Shown here in pieces: positions 27,074-35,498 of a stretch of DNA of 64,000 nt. The DNA lies in the NCBI GenBank assembly GCA_022710725.1, contig JAKLGK010000002.1, positions 124,001 to 188,000 on the forward strand, given 5' to 3'. A model generated the notes under the pieces. It did no database searches and was not told the origin of the DNA. It saw nothing but the letters and a program-made list of their open reading frames with translations. Every line of letters begins with the position of its first letter. Positions within the stretch are counted from its first letter, which is position 1. The DNA comes from Verrucomicrobiota bacterium. GTDB taxonomy: Bacteria; Verrucomicrobiota; Kiritimatiellia; CAIQIC01; JAGNIJ01. The position numbers and the translations under genes were made by a program.

Positions 27074-28113
27074 AGCGGGTCATTGACTGGATGGAGCGGG
27101 GCCTGGTCCCCGACGCGCTGATCCGGGCCGGCATCCGCCGGCTGCACGCCGAGCGCCTGCGCATGGAAGGGGCGGGCGGCGTCGAGGCGATCCGCGTCCG
27201 GCACGAGTCCTTCATCCAGCATATGCGCCGGAGCCCGGTCGCCGTGGCCACCGACAAGGCGAACGAGCAGCACTACGAGCTTCCCGCGGAGTTCTTCCAG
27301 CTGATCCTCGGCCCGCGCCGGAAATACAGCAGCGGGATCTGGCCCGACGGCGTGAACACGCTCGCGGCGTCCGAGGAGGCCATGCTCGATCTCTCCGCGC
27401 GCCGCGCGCGGCTGGCGGACGGGCAGGAGATCCTCGAACTCGGCTGCGGCTGGGGCTCGCTGACGCTGTGGATGGCCGGGCATTTTCCCGGCGCGCGGAT
27501 TACGGCGGTGTCGAATTCCCACGGCCAGCGGGAGTTCATCCAGGCCGAGTGCGGCCGGCGCCGGCTCGACAACGTCCGGGTGATCACGGCGGACATGAAC
27601 GAGTTCCAGGCGGACCTACTTTTCGACCGCGTGGTGACGGTCGAGATGTTCGAGCACATCCGCAACTGGGAGGAACTGCTCGGCCGCGTCGCGCGCTGGA
27701 TGAAGCCCGACGCCCGGATGTTCGTGCACATCTTCACGCACCGCGAGCTGGCCTATCCCTTCGAGACCGGCGACGCGACCGACTGGATGGCGCGCTACTT
27801 CTTCACGGGCGGGATCATGCCCTCGGATTCGCTGATGCTCTACTTCCAGCGCGACCTGCGGATCGAGGAGCACTGGCAGGTCAACGGCCGCCACTACGCG
27901 CGAACGCTCGAGGCGTGGCTCGAGCAACTCGACGCCGCGCGCCCGGAGGCGCTCGCCATCCTGGAGAAGGCCTACGGCGCCGCGGAGAAGAGGCGCTGGC
28001 TGCAGCGCTGGAGGATCTTCATCCTGGCCTGCGCGGAGCTGTTCGGCTACCGCGGCGGCGAGGGGTGGGGCGTCTCGCATTACCTGCTGCGCAAGCCGGG
28101 GGCGGCGGGATGA
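27070..28113 (+). CDS. Cyclopropane-fatty-acid-synthase-family SAM methyltransferase
   Basis: A 347-residue class I methyltransferase. An N-terminal part with [22 protein letters not shown] precedes SAM motif [11 protein letters not shown] (about residue 120-130); the sequence continues with [17 protein letters not shown] and [19 protein letters not shown]. It belongs to the CFA-synthase superfamily, which transfers methyl or methylene groups from SAM to lipid double bonds. It is a different protein from the CFA domain in the last operon gene, so the operon has two such methyltransferases. Start and stop overlap neighbours as ATGA. Confidence 0.9.
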   Translation: MKRVIDWMERGLVPDALIRAGIRRLHAERLRMEGAGGVEAIRVRHESFIQHMRRSPVAVATDKANEQHYELPAEFFQLILGPRRKYSSGIWPDGVNTLAASEEAMLDLSARRARLADGQEILELGCGWGSLTLWMAGHFPGARITAVSNSHGQREFIQAECGRRRLDNVRVITADMNEFQADLLFDRVVTVEMFEHIRNWEELLGRVARWMKPDARMFVHIFTHRELAYPFETGDATDWMARYFFTGGIMPSDSLMLYFQRDLRIEEHWQVNGRHYARTLEAWLEQLDAARPEALAILEKAYGAAEKRRWLQRWRIFILACAELFGYRGGEGWGVSHYLLRKPGAAG

Positions 28114-29378
28114 GCGCGCCGCTGGACATCGCGGTGATCGGGGCGGGTGGGGCCGGGCTTACGGCGGCGTGGCTGCTGGACCGCGCGCACCGCGTGACGG
28201 TCTTCGAGAAGAACGACTACCTCGGCGGCCATGTGCGGACGATCGTCCTGAAGGACGGCCCCGACGCCGGCGCCCCCGTGGACACCGGCTTCATCGTGAT
28301 GAACGACCGGAACTACCCGACGCTCACGCGGATGCTGGACCAGCTCGGCGTGCCGCTGCAAAACAGCGACATGGCGTTCGGGTTCACCGACGAGAACACG
28401 GGGCAGTGTTATTCCTCCGACCTGTGGCGCGGCCTGTTCGCGCGCCGGCGCAACCTCGTCAGCCCGCGCTTCTGGCGGCTCGTGGCCGACATCCTGCGCT
28501 TCTATCGGAGTGGCCTGCGCGACCTGTCGCGGGGGCTGGACGCCGGCCTTTCGCTGGGCGAGTACCTGCGGCGCGGCGGGTACTCGGAGTCCTTCATACG
28601 GGATCACATCCTGCCGATGGGCGCGGCGATCTGGTCCACGCCGCCCGGGCAGATGATGGACTTTCCCGCGGCCGGCTTCCTCCAGTTCTTCCGCAACCAC
28701 GGCCTGCTGGAATTGAGCAACCGGCCGCAGTGGAAGACGCTGGTCGGCGGCAGCCACGCGTACGTGAAGAAGATCCAGGCCGGCTTCCGCGGGACATTCC
28801 ATGCGCGGGCGGCGGCGGCTTCCGTGAAGCGGGAGCCGGACGGCGTGACAGTGCGGCTGGAAAACGGCGAGGCGCGGCGGTTCGACCGCGTGGTCATCGC
28901 CGCGCACGCGGACGAGGCCTTGAAGCTGCTCGCCGACCCGGACGGCGCCGAGCAGCGCCTGCTGGGCCCGTGGAGCTATTCCCGCAACGACACCGTGCTG
29001 CATACGGACGCGGCCGCCATGCCGCCGGCGCGCGACGCCTGGGCGTCCTGGAATTACATTCGCGAACGCGGCGCGCCGCCGGACGCGCCGGCCTCGCTGA
29101 CGTACTGGATGAACCGGCTCCAGTCGTTGAAGACGCGAGGCGAGTACTTCGTTTCGCTCAACCGGCGGCAACCGATCCCGGCGGCAGCGCGGCTCGCGGC
29201 GTTCGACGACACGCACCCGATGTACACGGCGGCGTCGATGGACACGCAACGCGAGCTGGCCGATCTCAATGGGCGCCGGAACACCTTTTTCTGCGGGAGC
29301 TACTTCAGCTACGGGTTCCACGAGGACGCCGTGAAGTCCGGCGCCGCCGTGGCCCGGCAGTTCGGGATCGAGCTGTGA
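28110..29378 (+). CDS. FAD-dependent amine-oxidase-like oxidoreductase
   Basis: A 422-residue flavoprotein with an N-terminal FAD loop [18 protein letters not shown] and [14 protein letters not shown], then [17 protein letters not shown]. The C-terminus has [19 protein letters not shown], the second FAD contact. This subgroup is regularly encoded beside DUF1365 and CFA-type genes and is thought to act on fatty acyl chains, possibly oxidising a methylated product. That role is inferred from neighbourhood. ATGA overlap upstream and GTGA overlap downstream indicate coupled translation. Confidence 0.88.
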   Translation: MSAPLDIAVIGAGGAGLTAAWLLDRAHRVTVFEKNDYLGGHVRTIVLKDGPDAGAPVDTGFIVMNDRNYPTLTRMLDQLGVPLQNSDMAFGFTDENTGQCYSSDLWRGLFARRRNLVSPRFWRLVADILRFYRSGLRDLSRGLDAGLSLGEYLRRGGYSESFIRDHILPMGAAIWSTPPGQMMDFPAAGFLQFFRNHGLLELSNRPQWKTLVGGSHAYVKKIQAGFRGTFHARAAAASVKREPDGVTVRLENGEARRFDRVVIAAHADEALKLLADPDGAEQRLLGPWSYSRNDTVLHTDAAAMPPARDAWASWNYIRERGAPPDAPASLTYWMNRLQSLKTRGEYFVSLNRRQPIPAAARLAAFDDTHPMYTAASMDTQRELADLNGRRNTFFCGSYFSYGFHEDAVKSGAAVARQFGIEL

Positions 29379-31375
29379 ATTCGAGGATCTACACGGGCAC
29401 GGTCTGGCACGCCCGGCACGAGCCGGTGAAGCACGAGTTCGAGTTCCCGGGCTACTGGGTCGCGCTGGACCTCGACGAGCTGCCGGAACTCGACCGACAG
29501 ATCCCGTTCTTCGGATACAACCGCCGGCGGCTGGTCTCCATCCGCGACGCGGACTATCTCGACGCGGGGCCGGGCACGATCCGCGAGAAGCTGCTGCGCC
29601 GCCTCGGGGCGGAGGGCTGCGCCGACGGGATCGAGCGGGTCATTCTCGTTACGTCCGCGCGGCTGCTGGGCTATGTCTTCAACCCGGTGAGCTTCTACTA
29701 CGCCCTGCGTGCCGACGGCAGCCTCCGCTGCGCCGTGGCGGAGGTGAACAACACGTTTGGCGACCGGCACTTGTATGTGCTGAAGGGCGAAGAAGCCGCG
29801 CCGGTAACGGCGTGGCCTGTTGGCTTCATGCACCCCAAGGAATTCCACGTCTCCCCGTTCAACGACATCAGCGGTCGCTACCGGTTTTCCTTTGCGGACA
29901 TCCGGACGGCGCTGGACATCCGGGTGGACCTGGAGACGGACGACGGCCGCCCTTTGCTGCAGGCCGCGATGAAGGGCGAGGGGATCCCTCTGGACCGGGC
30001 CAGCCTGAAGCGGACGCTGCGGAACTATCCGCTCAACGTATTTCTCGTCATGCCCCGGATCGTGTGGGAGGCGGCCAAACTTTATTACCGCAAGAAACTC
30101 AAGGTGCATCACCGGCCGGAGCCGGTCCATTCGATGACCATCCGGCGCGCGGCGCCGACGCGGCTGGAGCGTTTGTATGAACGGCTGGCGGTCCGGTTCT
30201 TCTCGCAGGTGCGCAAGGGCCGCCTGGAGCTGGCGCTCCCGGACGGGAAGACCGTAACCGCGGGCGACCCGGCGGCGTCCACCGCGGTGCTGCGCATTCA
30301 ATCCCGCGAGTTCTTCCGGCGGCTGATCCTGGATGGCGACATCGGGTTCGGCGAGTCGTTCATGGCGGGGGAATGGACGACGCCCGACCTGCCGGGCCTG
30401 CTGCGGGTGCTGGCCGACAATCTCGCTTCCGTGGACGACCGGAAGATCGCGCTTTCGTGGCTCGGGCGCAGCATCAACCGGCTTCGACACTCCTTGCGGC
30501 GTAACACCGTGCGGGTGAGCCGGCGGAACATCCGCGATCACTACGATTTGAGCAACGATTTCTTCCGGCTGTGGCTGGATGAGACGATGATGTATTCGTG
30601 CGCTATTTTCGAGTCGCCGGCTCAATCGCTGTACGACGCCCAAATGAACCGGCTCCGGCTCCTCATCCGCAAGGCCCGCATCCGCCCGGAGCACCACATC
30701 CTGGAGATCGGCTCCGGCTGGGGTTCGTTCGCGATCGAGGCCGCGCGCGCCACCGGGTGCCGCGTGACGACGATCACGCTTTCGACGCAGCAGCTCGAAC
30801 TGGCCCGGCAGCGGGTCCGCGAGGCGGGGTTGGCGGACCGGATCTCGGTCGAGCTATGCGATTACCGCCACGTGAAGGGGCGCTACGATCGCATCGTCTC
30901 CATCGAGATGCTCGAGGCCGTGGGCCACGAGTACTTCGGCGCTTTCTTCCGCGCGTGCGACCGACTGCTGAAACCGGACGGCCTGGTCGTGCTGCAGGTG
31001 ATCACGATCCCCGACCAGCGCTATGACATGTACCGACGCGCGACGGACTGGACCCAGAAACACATCTTCCCGGGCGGCGTCCTGCCGTCGCTGACCGCGC
31101 TCTCCCGCGCGATGACCCGGCACTCGCGGTTCGTCGTCGAGCACCTGGAAAACATCGGCCCGCACTACGCCCGCACGCTGCGCGAGTGGCGGGAGCGGTT
31201 CCTGGCCTCGAAAGAGCAGGTCCGGGCGCTGGGCTTCGACGACGTGTTCCTGCGGAAGTGGGAGTACTACCTGGCCTACTGCGAGGCCGGCTTCGCCGCG
31301 CGGGTGATCAACGACCTGCACCTGGTCCTGACCCGGCCGAACAACCCGGAGTTGGATCGGCCGGATTCCCCTTAA
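29375..31375 (+). CDS. DUF1365 - cyclopropane-fatty-acyl-phospholipid synthase fusion
   Basis: A 666-residue fusion starting at GTG 29375. Residues 1 to about 245 are DUF1365 (SRIYTGTVWHARHEPVKHEF, VFNPVSFYYALRADGSL, FMHPKEFHVSPFNDISGRY). Residues about 260-650 are a CFA synthase: RNIRDHYDLSNDFFRLWLDE, YSCAIFESPAQSLYDAQ, SAM motif ILEIGSGWGSFAIEAA (about 442-457), VSIEMLEAVGHEYF, and the C-terminal RKWEYYLAYCEAGF. CFA synthases methylenate cis double bonds of membrane phospholipids. The two domains are usually separate neighbouring genes; here they are one chain. It is the last gene of the operon. Confidence 0.9.
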   Translation: MNSRIYTGTVWHARHEPVKHEFEFPGYWVALDLDELPELDRQIPFFGYNRRRLVSIRDADYLDAGPGTIREKLLRRLGAEGCADGIERVILVTSARLLGYVFNPVSFYYALRADGSLRCAVAEVNNTFGDRHLYVLKGEEAAPVTAWPVGFMHPKEFHVSPFNDISGRYRFSFADIRTALDIRVDLETDDGRPLLQAAMKGEGIPLDRASLKRTLRNYPLNVFLVMPRIVWEAAKLYYRKKLKVHHRPEPVHSMTIRRAAPTRLERLYERLAVRFFSQVRKGRLELALPDGKTVTAGDPAASTAVLRIQSREFFRRLILDGDIGFGESFMAGEWTTPDLPGLLRVLADNLASVDDRKIALSWLGRSINRLRHSLRRNTVRVSRRNIRDHYDLSNDFFRLWLDETMMYSCAIFESPAQSLYDAQMNRLRLLIRKARIRPEHHILEIGSGWGSFAIEAARATGCRVTTITLSTQQLELARQRVREAGLADRISVELCDYRHVKGRYDRIVSIEMLEAVGHEYFGAFFRACDRLLKPDGLVVLQVITIPDQRYDMYRRATDWTQKHIFPGGVLPSLTALSRAMTRHSRFVVEHLENIGPHYARTLREWRERFLASKEQVRALGFDDVFLRKWEYYLAYCEAGFAARVINDLHLVLTRPNNPELDRPDSP

Positions 31376-31431
31376 TCTCCTTGTTTTTCGCGTCTTTTGC
31401 TGGCACCGTGCCCGTCGGATTCGGACCCGTC

Positions 31432-32250
31432 ATGAAGCATATTCTTTCGGTGGATTTGGAGGAGTGGTTCTGCGTGGCCAACTTCGAGAAGGCGATCCCG
31501 CGCGAAAGCTGGGCCGCGAGGGAAAGCCGGATCGAGGCGCAGACCCGGGCGCTGCTCGACCTGTTCGACCGGCGGCAAGCCCGGGCTACGTTTTTCATCC
31601 TGGGCTGGGTGGGCGAACGGCATCCGGACCTCCTGAAGGACATCGTCGCGCGCGGCCACGAACTGGCCTCCCACGGCTACGCGCATGACCTGGTGCATCG
31701 CCTGACGCCCGAGGCCTTCCGGGAAGACCTGGCGCGCGGGCTCGGTGTGGTGCGGGACATCACCGGGCTGTCCTGCCGCGGTTACCGCGCGCCGTCCTTC
31801 TCCCTGCGTCGCTCCGACACCTGGGCGTGGGAGGCGCTGGCGGAGGCGGGCATCGGTTACGATTCGTCCGTGTTCCCCGTCATGCACGACCGGTACGGCG
31901 AGCCGGACGCGCCCCGGGCGCCCTTCGATGTCCCTGCGGGCGGCCGGATGATCCGCGAATTCCCTCTCTCGACGGTGCGCGTGGCGGGCCGGAACCTTCC
32001 CGTCGCAGGCGGGGGATACCTGCGGCTGTATCCGCTCGGCGTGACCCGCTGGGCCATCCGGCGGATCGAGGCCGAGGGGCTGTCGGCCGTCGTCTATCTG
32101 CATCCCTGGGAGATCGATCCCGAGCAGCCGATCCCGCCGGCGCACTGGCTCCGCGTCTGGCGGCACCGGGTGGGGATGAAGTCGCTCCTGCACCGGCTCG
32201 ATGTCTTGCTGGATGCGTTCGAGTTCGTTCCGTTCCGGGACATGGCGTGA
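31432..32250 (+). CDS. XrtA-type polysaccharide deacetylase
   Basis: A 272-residue NodB-fold deacetylase starting MKHILSVDLEEWFCVANF. It shows FFILGWVGERHPDLLKDIVA, HELASHGYAHDLVHRL and RGYRAPSFSLRRSDTWAWEAL, and ends with YLHPWEIDPEQP. These are the marks of the deacetylase subgroup associated with exosortase/PEP-CTERM exopolysaccharide loci. No signal peptide is seen. The two downstream genes also look like polysaccharide functions. The 56-bp leader contains a low-complexity repeat similar to those at other junctions. Confidence 0.88.
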   Translation: MKHILSVDLEEWFCVANFEKAIPRESWAARESRIEAQTRALLDLFDRRQARATFFILGWVGERHPDLLKDIVARGHELASHGYAHDLVHRLTPEAFREDLARGLGVVRDITGLSCRGYRAPSFSLRRSDTWAWEALAEAGIGYDSSVFPVMHDRYGEPDAPRAPFDVPAGGRMIREFPLSTVRVAGRNLPVAGGGYLRLYPLGVTRWAIRRIEAEGLSAVVYLHPWEIDPEQPIPPAHWLRVWRHRVGMKSLLHRLDVLLDAFEFVPFRDMA

Positions 32251-32269
32251 GGCCGCGACGAGGGCGCGT

Positions 32270-33394
32270 ATGCTGGCGATCTTCCTGATAAGCGGGTTCG
32301 TCCTCGGGTACACGCTCTGCCTGTACCCGGTGATGATCGGGGCCCTGGCCCGGTGGCGTGGCCGCCCCTGGATGACGATCGGGCCGGGCGCGGCCCTGCC
32401 GCCGGTGAGCATGGTCATCCCGGTCTTCAACGAGGAGAGGATCCTCGGCGAGAAGATCGCGAACTGCCTGGCGCTGGATTACCCGGCTGATCGGATCGAA
32501 TTCATTTTCGCGCTCGACGGCTGCACGGACGCCAGCGAGTCGGTCGTGGCCGCCGTCGGCGATCCCCGGATTCGTTGCCGGTCGTTCCCGGTCAACCGCG
32601 GGAAGGTGGCCGTGCTGAACGACGCGATCCCCGCGGCGCGCGGCGCGCTCGTGGTGATTTCCGACGCCAGCGGCATGGTCAACCCCGGCGGCCTGCGGGA
32701 GCTGGTCGCGCCGTTCGCGGACCCGGAGGTGGGGGGTGCGGCGGGGGTCTACCGGGTGAGCCGCGCGGACCGTTCGCAGCTGGATTCCGCCGAGCATTCC
32801 TATCACGGCTTCGAGATGAAGCTGCGCGGCTGGGAGGGTCTTTTCCGGACGACGTTGAGCGGCACCGGCTCGCTGTTCGCGTTCCGCAAGGCGGAATTCG
32901 AGCCGTTCCCGGCCGGCCTCATCAACGAGGACTATGTCCAGCCCGCCCGCCTGGCCCTGCGCGGTCGCCGCGTGCTGTACATCCCGGGGGCGCAACTGGT
33001 GGACCGGCTGTCGACCCGGCCGGCGGCGGTATTCCGGCGCCGCGTGCGCATCGCCTACGGGAACTGGCAGCAGATCCGCTACCTCCGCGGGTTGCTGAAT
33101 CCCGCCCGCGGCTACCTGTTCTGGGTCTTCGTTTCCCACAAGCTCCTGCGCATGCTGCTGCCGTTCGTACTCGTCCTTTTCCTCGCGTCCAGCGCCGTGC
33201 TGGGGCCGTGGGTCGCGTGGTCCGTCGGCCTGGGGGCCGCGGGGCTGGTCCTCGCCGGCGCGGCGGGCCTGTGGCTGGACCGCCATTTCCGCAATTTCAA
33301 TCCGTTGAGCGTGGTCGCGCTCGTTTTCATAAATATCGTTGCGGTCTTCGTGGGGACCGGCAAGTATATCGCGGGCCGCAAGGCGGCCTGGTGA
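32270..33394 (+). CDS. GT2-family glycosyltransferase, membrane-bound
   Basis: A 374-residue enzyme: an N-terminal membrane helix (LAIFLISGFVLGYTLCLYPVM), a GT-A catalytic domain with SMVIPVFNEERILGEKIANC, the acceptor/metal region IFALDGCTDAS, NEDYVQPARLALRGRRVLYI and the processive-type RRVRIAYGNWQQI. Three C-terminal membrane helices follow. The arrangement resembles polysaccharide synthases that polymerise and export. It follows the deacetylase by 19 bp and overlaps the possible GTG start of the next gene. Confidence 0.88.
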   Translation: MLAIFLISGFVLGYTLCLYPVMIGALARWRGRPWMTIGPGAALPPVSMVIPVFNEERILGEKIANCLALDYPADRIEFIFALDGCTDASESVVAAVGDPRIRCRSFPVNRGKVAVLNDAIPAARGALVVISDASGMVNPGGLRELVAPFADPEVGGAAGVYRVSRADRSQLDSAEHSYHGFEMKLRGWEGLFRTTLSGTGSLFAFRKAEFEPFPAGLINEDYVQPARLALRGRRVLYIPGAQLVDRLSTRPAAVFRRRVRIAYGNWQQIRYLRGLLNPARGYLFWVFVSHKLLRMLLPFVLVLFLASSAVLGPWVAWSVGLGAAGLVLAGAAGLWLDRHFRNFNPLSVVALVFINIVAVFVGTGKYIAGRKAAW

Positions 33395-33408
33395 CGAAAG
33401 GATCGGCC

Positions 33409-34068
33409 ATGGCGGACGCGGAAAAAAAGGAAGTGCAGGCCTACTTCGACCGCGTGGCGGGCGATTTCGATTCCATCTACTCCGGCCGGAAAAGCGGGTT
33501 CGCCCGCTGGCTAGACCGGGTCTTCCGCCGGGACATGTACGACCGGATGCGGTTGACCCTCGAGGAGTGCTCCGCGCCGGAGCTGAAGAGCATCCTGGAC
33601 ATCGGCACCGGCTCCGGCCGGTTCTGCCTCCCGCTTGCGCCCGGCAAGGAGCGGGTGGTCGGCCTGGATTTCTCGCCCGCCATGATCGAGCTGGCCCGGA
33701 AACACGCGCGGGAACAGGGCGTGGCGGATAAATGCCGGTTTGAGGTCGGGGATTTCCTCCAGGCCCGGTTCGACGAGCCGTTCGACGCCATCATGGCCAT
33801 CGGCCTCTTCGACTACATCCGGGAGCCGCTGGTCTTCCTGAAGAGGATGAAGGATAGCGTCCGGAAGAAAGTCGTCGCCACCTGGCCCACGGTCTGGACG
33901 TGGCGCGCGCCGGTCCGCTGGCTCCGGCTGAAACTGCAGGGCTGCCCCGTCTATTTCTTCACGCCCGCGCAGATCCGGAAGCACTACGCGGACGCCGGCT
34001 TCGCGGTGACCCGCCTGGAGCGCGTCGGGAAGATCTACTTCGTCGTGGCGGCGCCCGCCGTTCCCTGA
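33409..34068 (+). CDS. Class I SAM-dependent methyltransferase
   Basis: A 219-residue protein with SAM motif I SILDIGTGSGRFCLPLA at about residue 64, post-I VVGLDFSPAMIELARKHA, and motif IV FDAIMAIGLFDYIREP. The substrate cannot be deduced. Its position right after a glycosyltransferase suggests O- or C-methylation of a polysaccharide or small molecule. ATG 33409 is preceded by AAAGGA; GTG 33391 overlapping the previous stop is an alternative start. Confidence 0.85.
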   Translation: MADAEKKEVQAYFDRVAGDFDSIYSGRKSGFARWLDRVFRRDMYDRMRLTLEECSAPELKSILDIGTGSGRFCLPLAPGKERVVGLDFSPAMIELARKHAREQGVADKCRFEVGDFLQARFDEPFDAIMAIGLFDYIREPLVFLKRMKDSVRKKVVATWPTVWTWRAPVRWLRLKLQGCPVYFFTPAQIRKHYADAGFAVTRLERVGKIYFVVAAPAVP

Positions 34069-34075
34069 AGACGCC

Positions 34076-35035
34076 ATGCCTGTTCGCGTCAACGAGGTCC
34101 GGGTCCGACGGTTCGCGGAATACTTCGCGGAAATCGGTCAGGTCTCCCCGTTTGATTTCTGCTCCGCCGGGGAGGGGACGCTCTTTCCGGTTCGCGGTTG
34201 CGCGGGCGTGATCGACTACTTCTTCTTCGTCACCGCGCACCAGTTCGGGTTCTGGCATCTTGACGGAGGCCGGTACGGCGGGCCCATGATCGCGCCCGTG
34301 GACGGCGTACCGCGCAAGGGCTCGGATTTCATCGTCGCATGCGCCACGCGCGCGTGGAACCGCGATCCGCTGTTCTTCGCCCGCGAGGAGCTCGCGCGCG
34401 CGGGCGAGGAGGGCTGGGCGGGGATCTTCCGGGACGACGCGGGCGTCAATCCGCTCCCGATGTGGCCCGAACATAGGGAGATCATTCAGCGCTACGCCGC
34501 GTGGCTGCGCGCGGCGCCGCGCCCGCCCGCGGAACTCGTGGCGGCGGCCAATGCCGCCCCGGAGCCGCTGAAGGCGTTCCTGGACGAGGCCGGCAAGGTC
34601 CCCGGCTATGCCGAGGACCCGATGCGGAAAAAGCTGCAATTGCTGGCGATCATCCTCGAAAACAGGCCGGAGCATTTCCTGCGCGTCACCGACCCTTGGA
34701 ACCACCGGCCGATCATCGATTACCACCTCCAGCGCAGCGCGCTGCGGACGGGGTTGGTCGACGTCGACGACGCCCGCGTGCTCGCCGATCTGGAGGCCCG
34801 CCGCCTGGTTTCCGCGGACACCGAGCAGGATATCCGCTCGGCGGTTTACCACGCCGTGGCGCGGCTGGTGGAGCAGTCCGGCATGTCGGTTGCGGCGATC
34901 GACTATTTCTTTTTCATGAACCGCACACGGTGCCCCGAGATGCGCGAGCCGGATTGCCCCTCGTGCCCGGTCCGCGAGTTCTGCGCCCGCCGCACGAAGC
35001 TGTTCCAGCCGGTGTTCCGGACCGAGGCGTATTGA
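34076..35035 (+). CDS. Uncharacterised protein with endonuclease-III-like cysteine loop
   Basis: A 319-residue protein I cannot assign firmly. An early segment (VIDYFFFVTAHQFGFWHLDG) and the following GSDFIVACATRAWNRDPLFF recall the DUF2419 queuosine-salvage family. The middle part (DPWNHRPIIDYHLQRSALRTGLV) looks like a helix-hairpin-helix glycosylase fold. The C-terminus has four cysteines spaced C-x7-C-x2-C-x5-C (CPEMREPDCPSCPVREFC), close to the 4Fe-4S loop of endonuclease III. The best inference is a glycosylase-like nucleic-acid or nucleoside enzyme with an iron-sulfur cluster. It follows the methyltransferase by 7 bp on the same strand. Confidence 0.7.
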   Translation: MPVRVNEVRVRRFAEYFAEIGQVSPFDFCSAGEGTLFPVRGCAGVIDYFFFVTAHQFGFWHLDGGRYGGPMIAPVDGVPRKGSDFIVACATRAWNRDPLFFAREELARAGEEGWAGIFRDDAGVNPLPMWPEHREIIQRYAAWLRAAPRPPAELVAAANAAPEPLKAFLDEAGKVPGYAEDPMRKKLQLLAIILENRPEHFLRVTDPWNHRPIIDYHLQRSALRTGLVDVDDARVLADLEARRLVSADTEQDIRSAVYHAVARLVEQSGMSVAAIDYFFFMNRTRCPEMREPDCPSCPVREFCARRTKLFQPVFRTEAY

Positions 35036-35077
35036 GGACGGCCGCGGCGCGGTCTCGCGGGAGCTCGATCCTCCAGC

Positions 35078-35497
35078 TTAAGGTAGTCTCGTTGTCCCCG
35101 CCTGGCGCAGGCGAAGGATATAATAGCGTCGGCCCTGCGGGTCTTCGCCTTTGAAATCCAACTCCACCAGCAGGCCGGTGATGGCGCCGTGCCAGCCGGG
35201 CGCGGCCGGGGCCGACTCGGCGTCCGTGTAGCAGACGAAGGTGTGCCGGCCGCTGACATGCCGGAATTGCTGGCGCGGACGCCCGGCCTCGTCGGTGTCC
35301 GACTTCTCGAACGTGGCCTCCAGCGTCGCGGGCCGGTCGATCAGTGGGCGCACCACGTCCCGGAATACGGCCTCCGGGCTCCGGGCCAGGTCCAGGCGCT
35401 GGAGGATTTCCTCCCAGGTCACGTCGGGTTCCGCCCGCGCGGGACAGACGAGCCCGAACAGCAGGAAGGCCAGGCCGAAAGACAGCGCGCGCTTCAT
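35078..35497 (-). CDS. Small exported protein of unknown function
   Basis: A 139-residue protein with signal peptide MKRALSFGLAFLLFGLVCPARA. ATG 35497 is chosen because upstream in-frame residues do not belong to a signal peptide. The mature part contains a helical stretch (DVTWEEILQRLDLARSPEAVF) and a strand-rich half. I recognise no family. It starts 1 bp after the stop of the next upstream gene on the same strand, so the two are probably cotranscribed and may act together. Confidence 0.65.
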   Translation of the reverse strand: MKRALSFGLAFLLFGLVCPARAEPDVTWEEILQRLDLARSPEAVFRDVVRPLIDRPATLEATFEKSDTDEAGRPRQQFRHVSGRHTFVCYTDAESAPAAPGWHGAITGLLVELDFKGEDPQGRRYYILRLRQAGTTRLP

Positions 35498-35498
35498 G

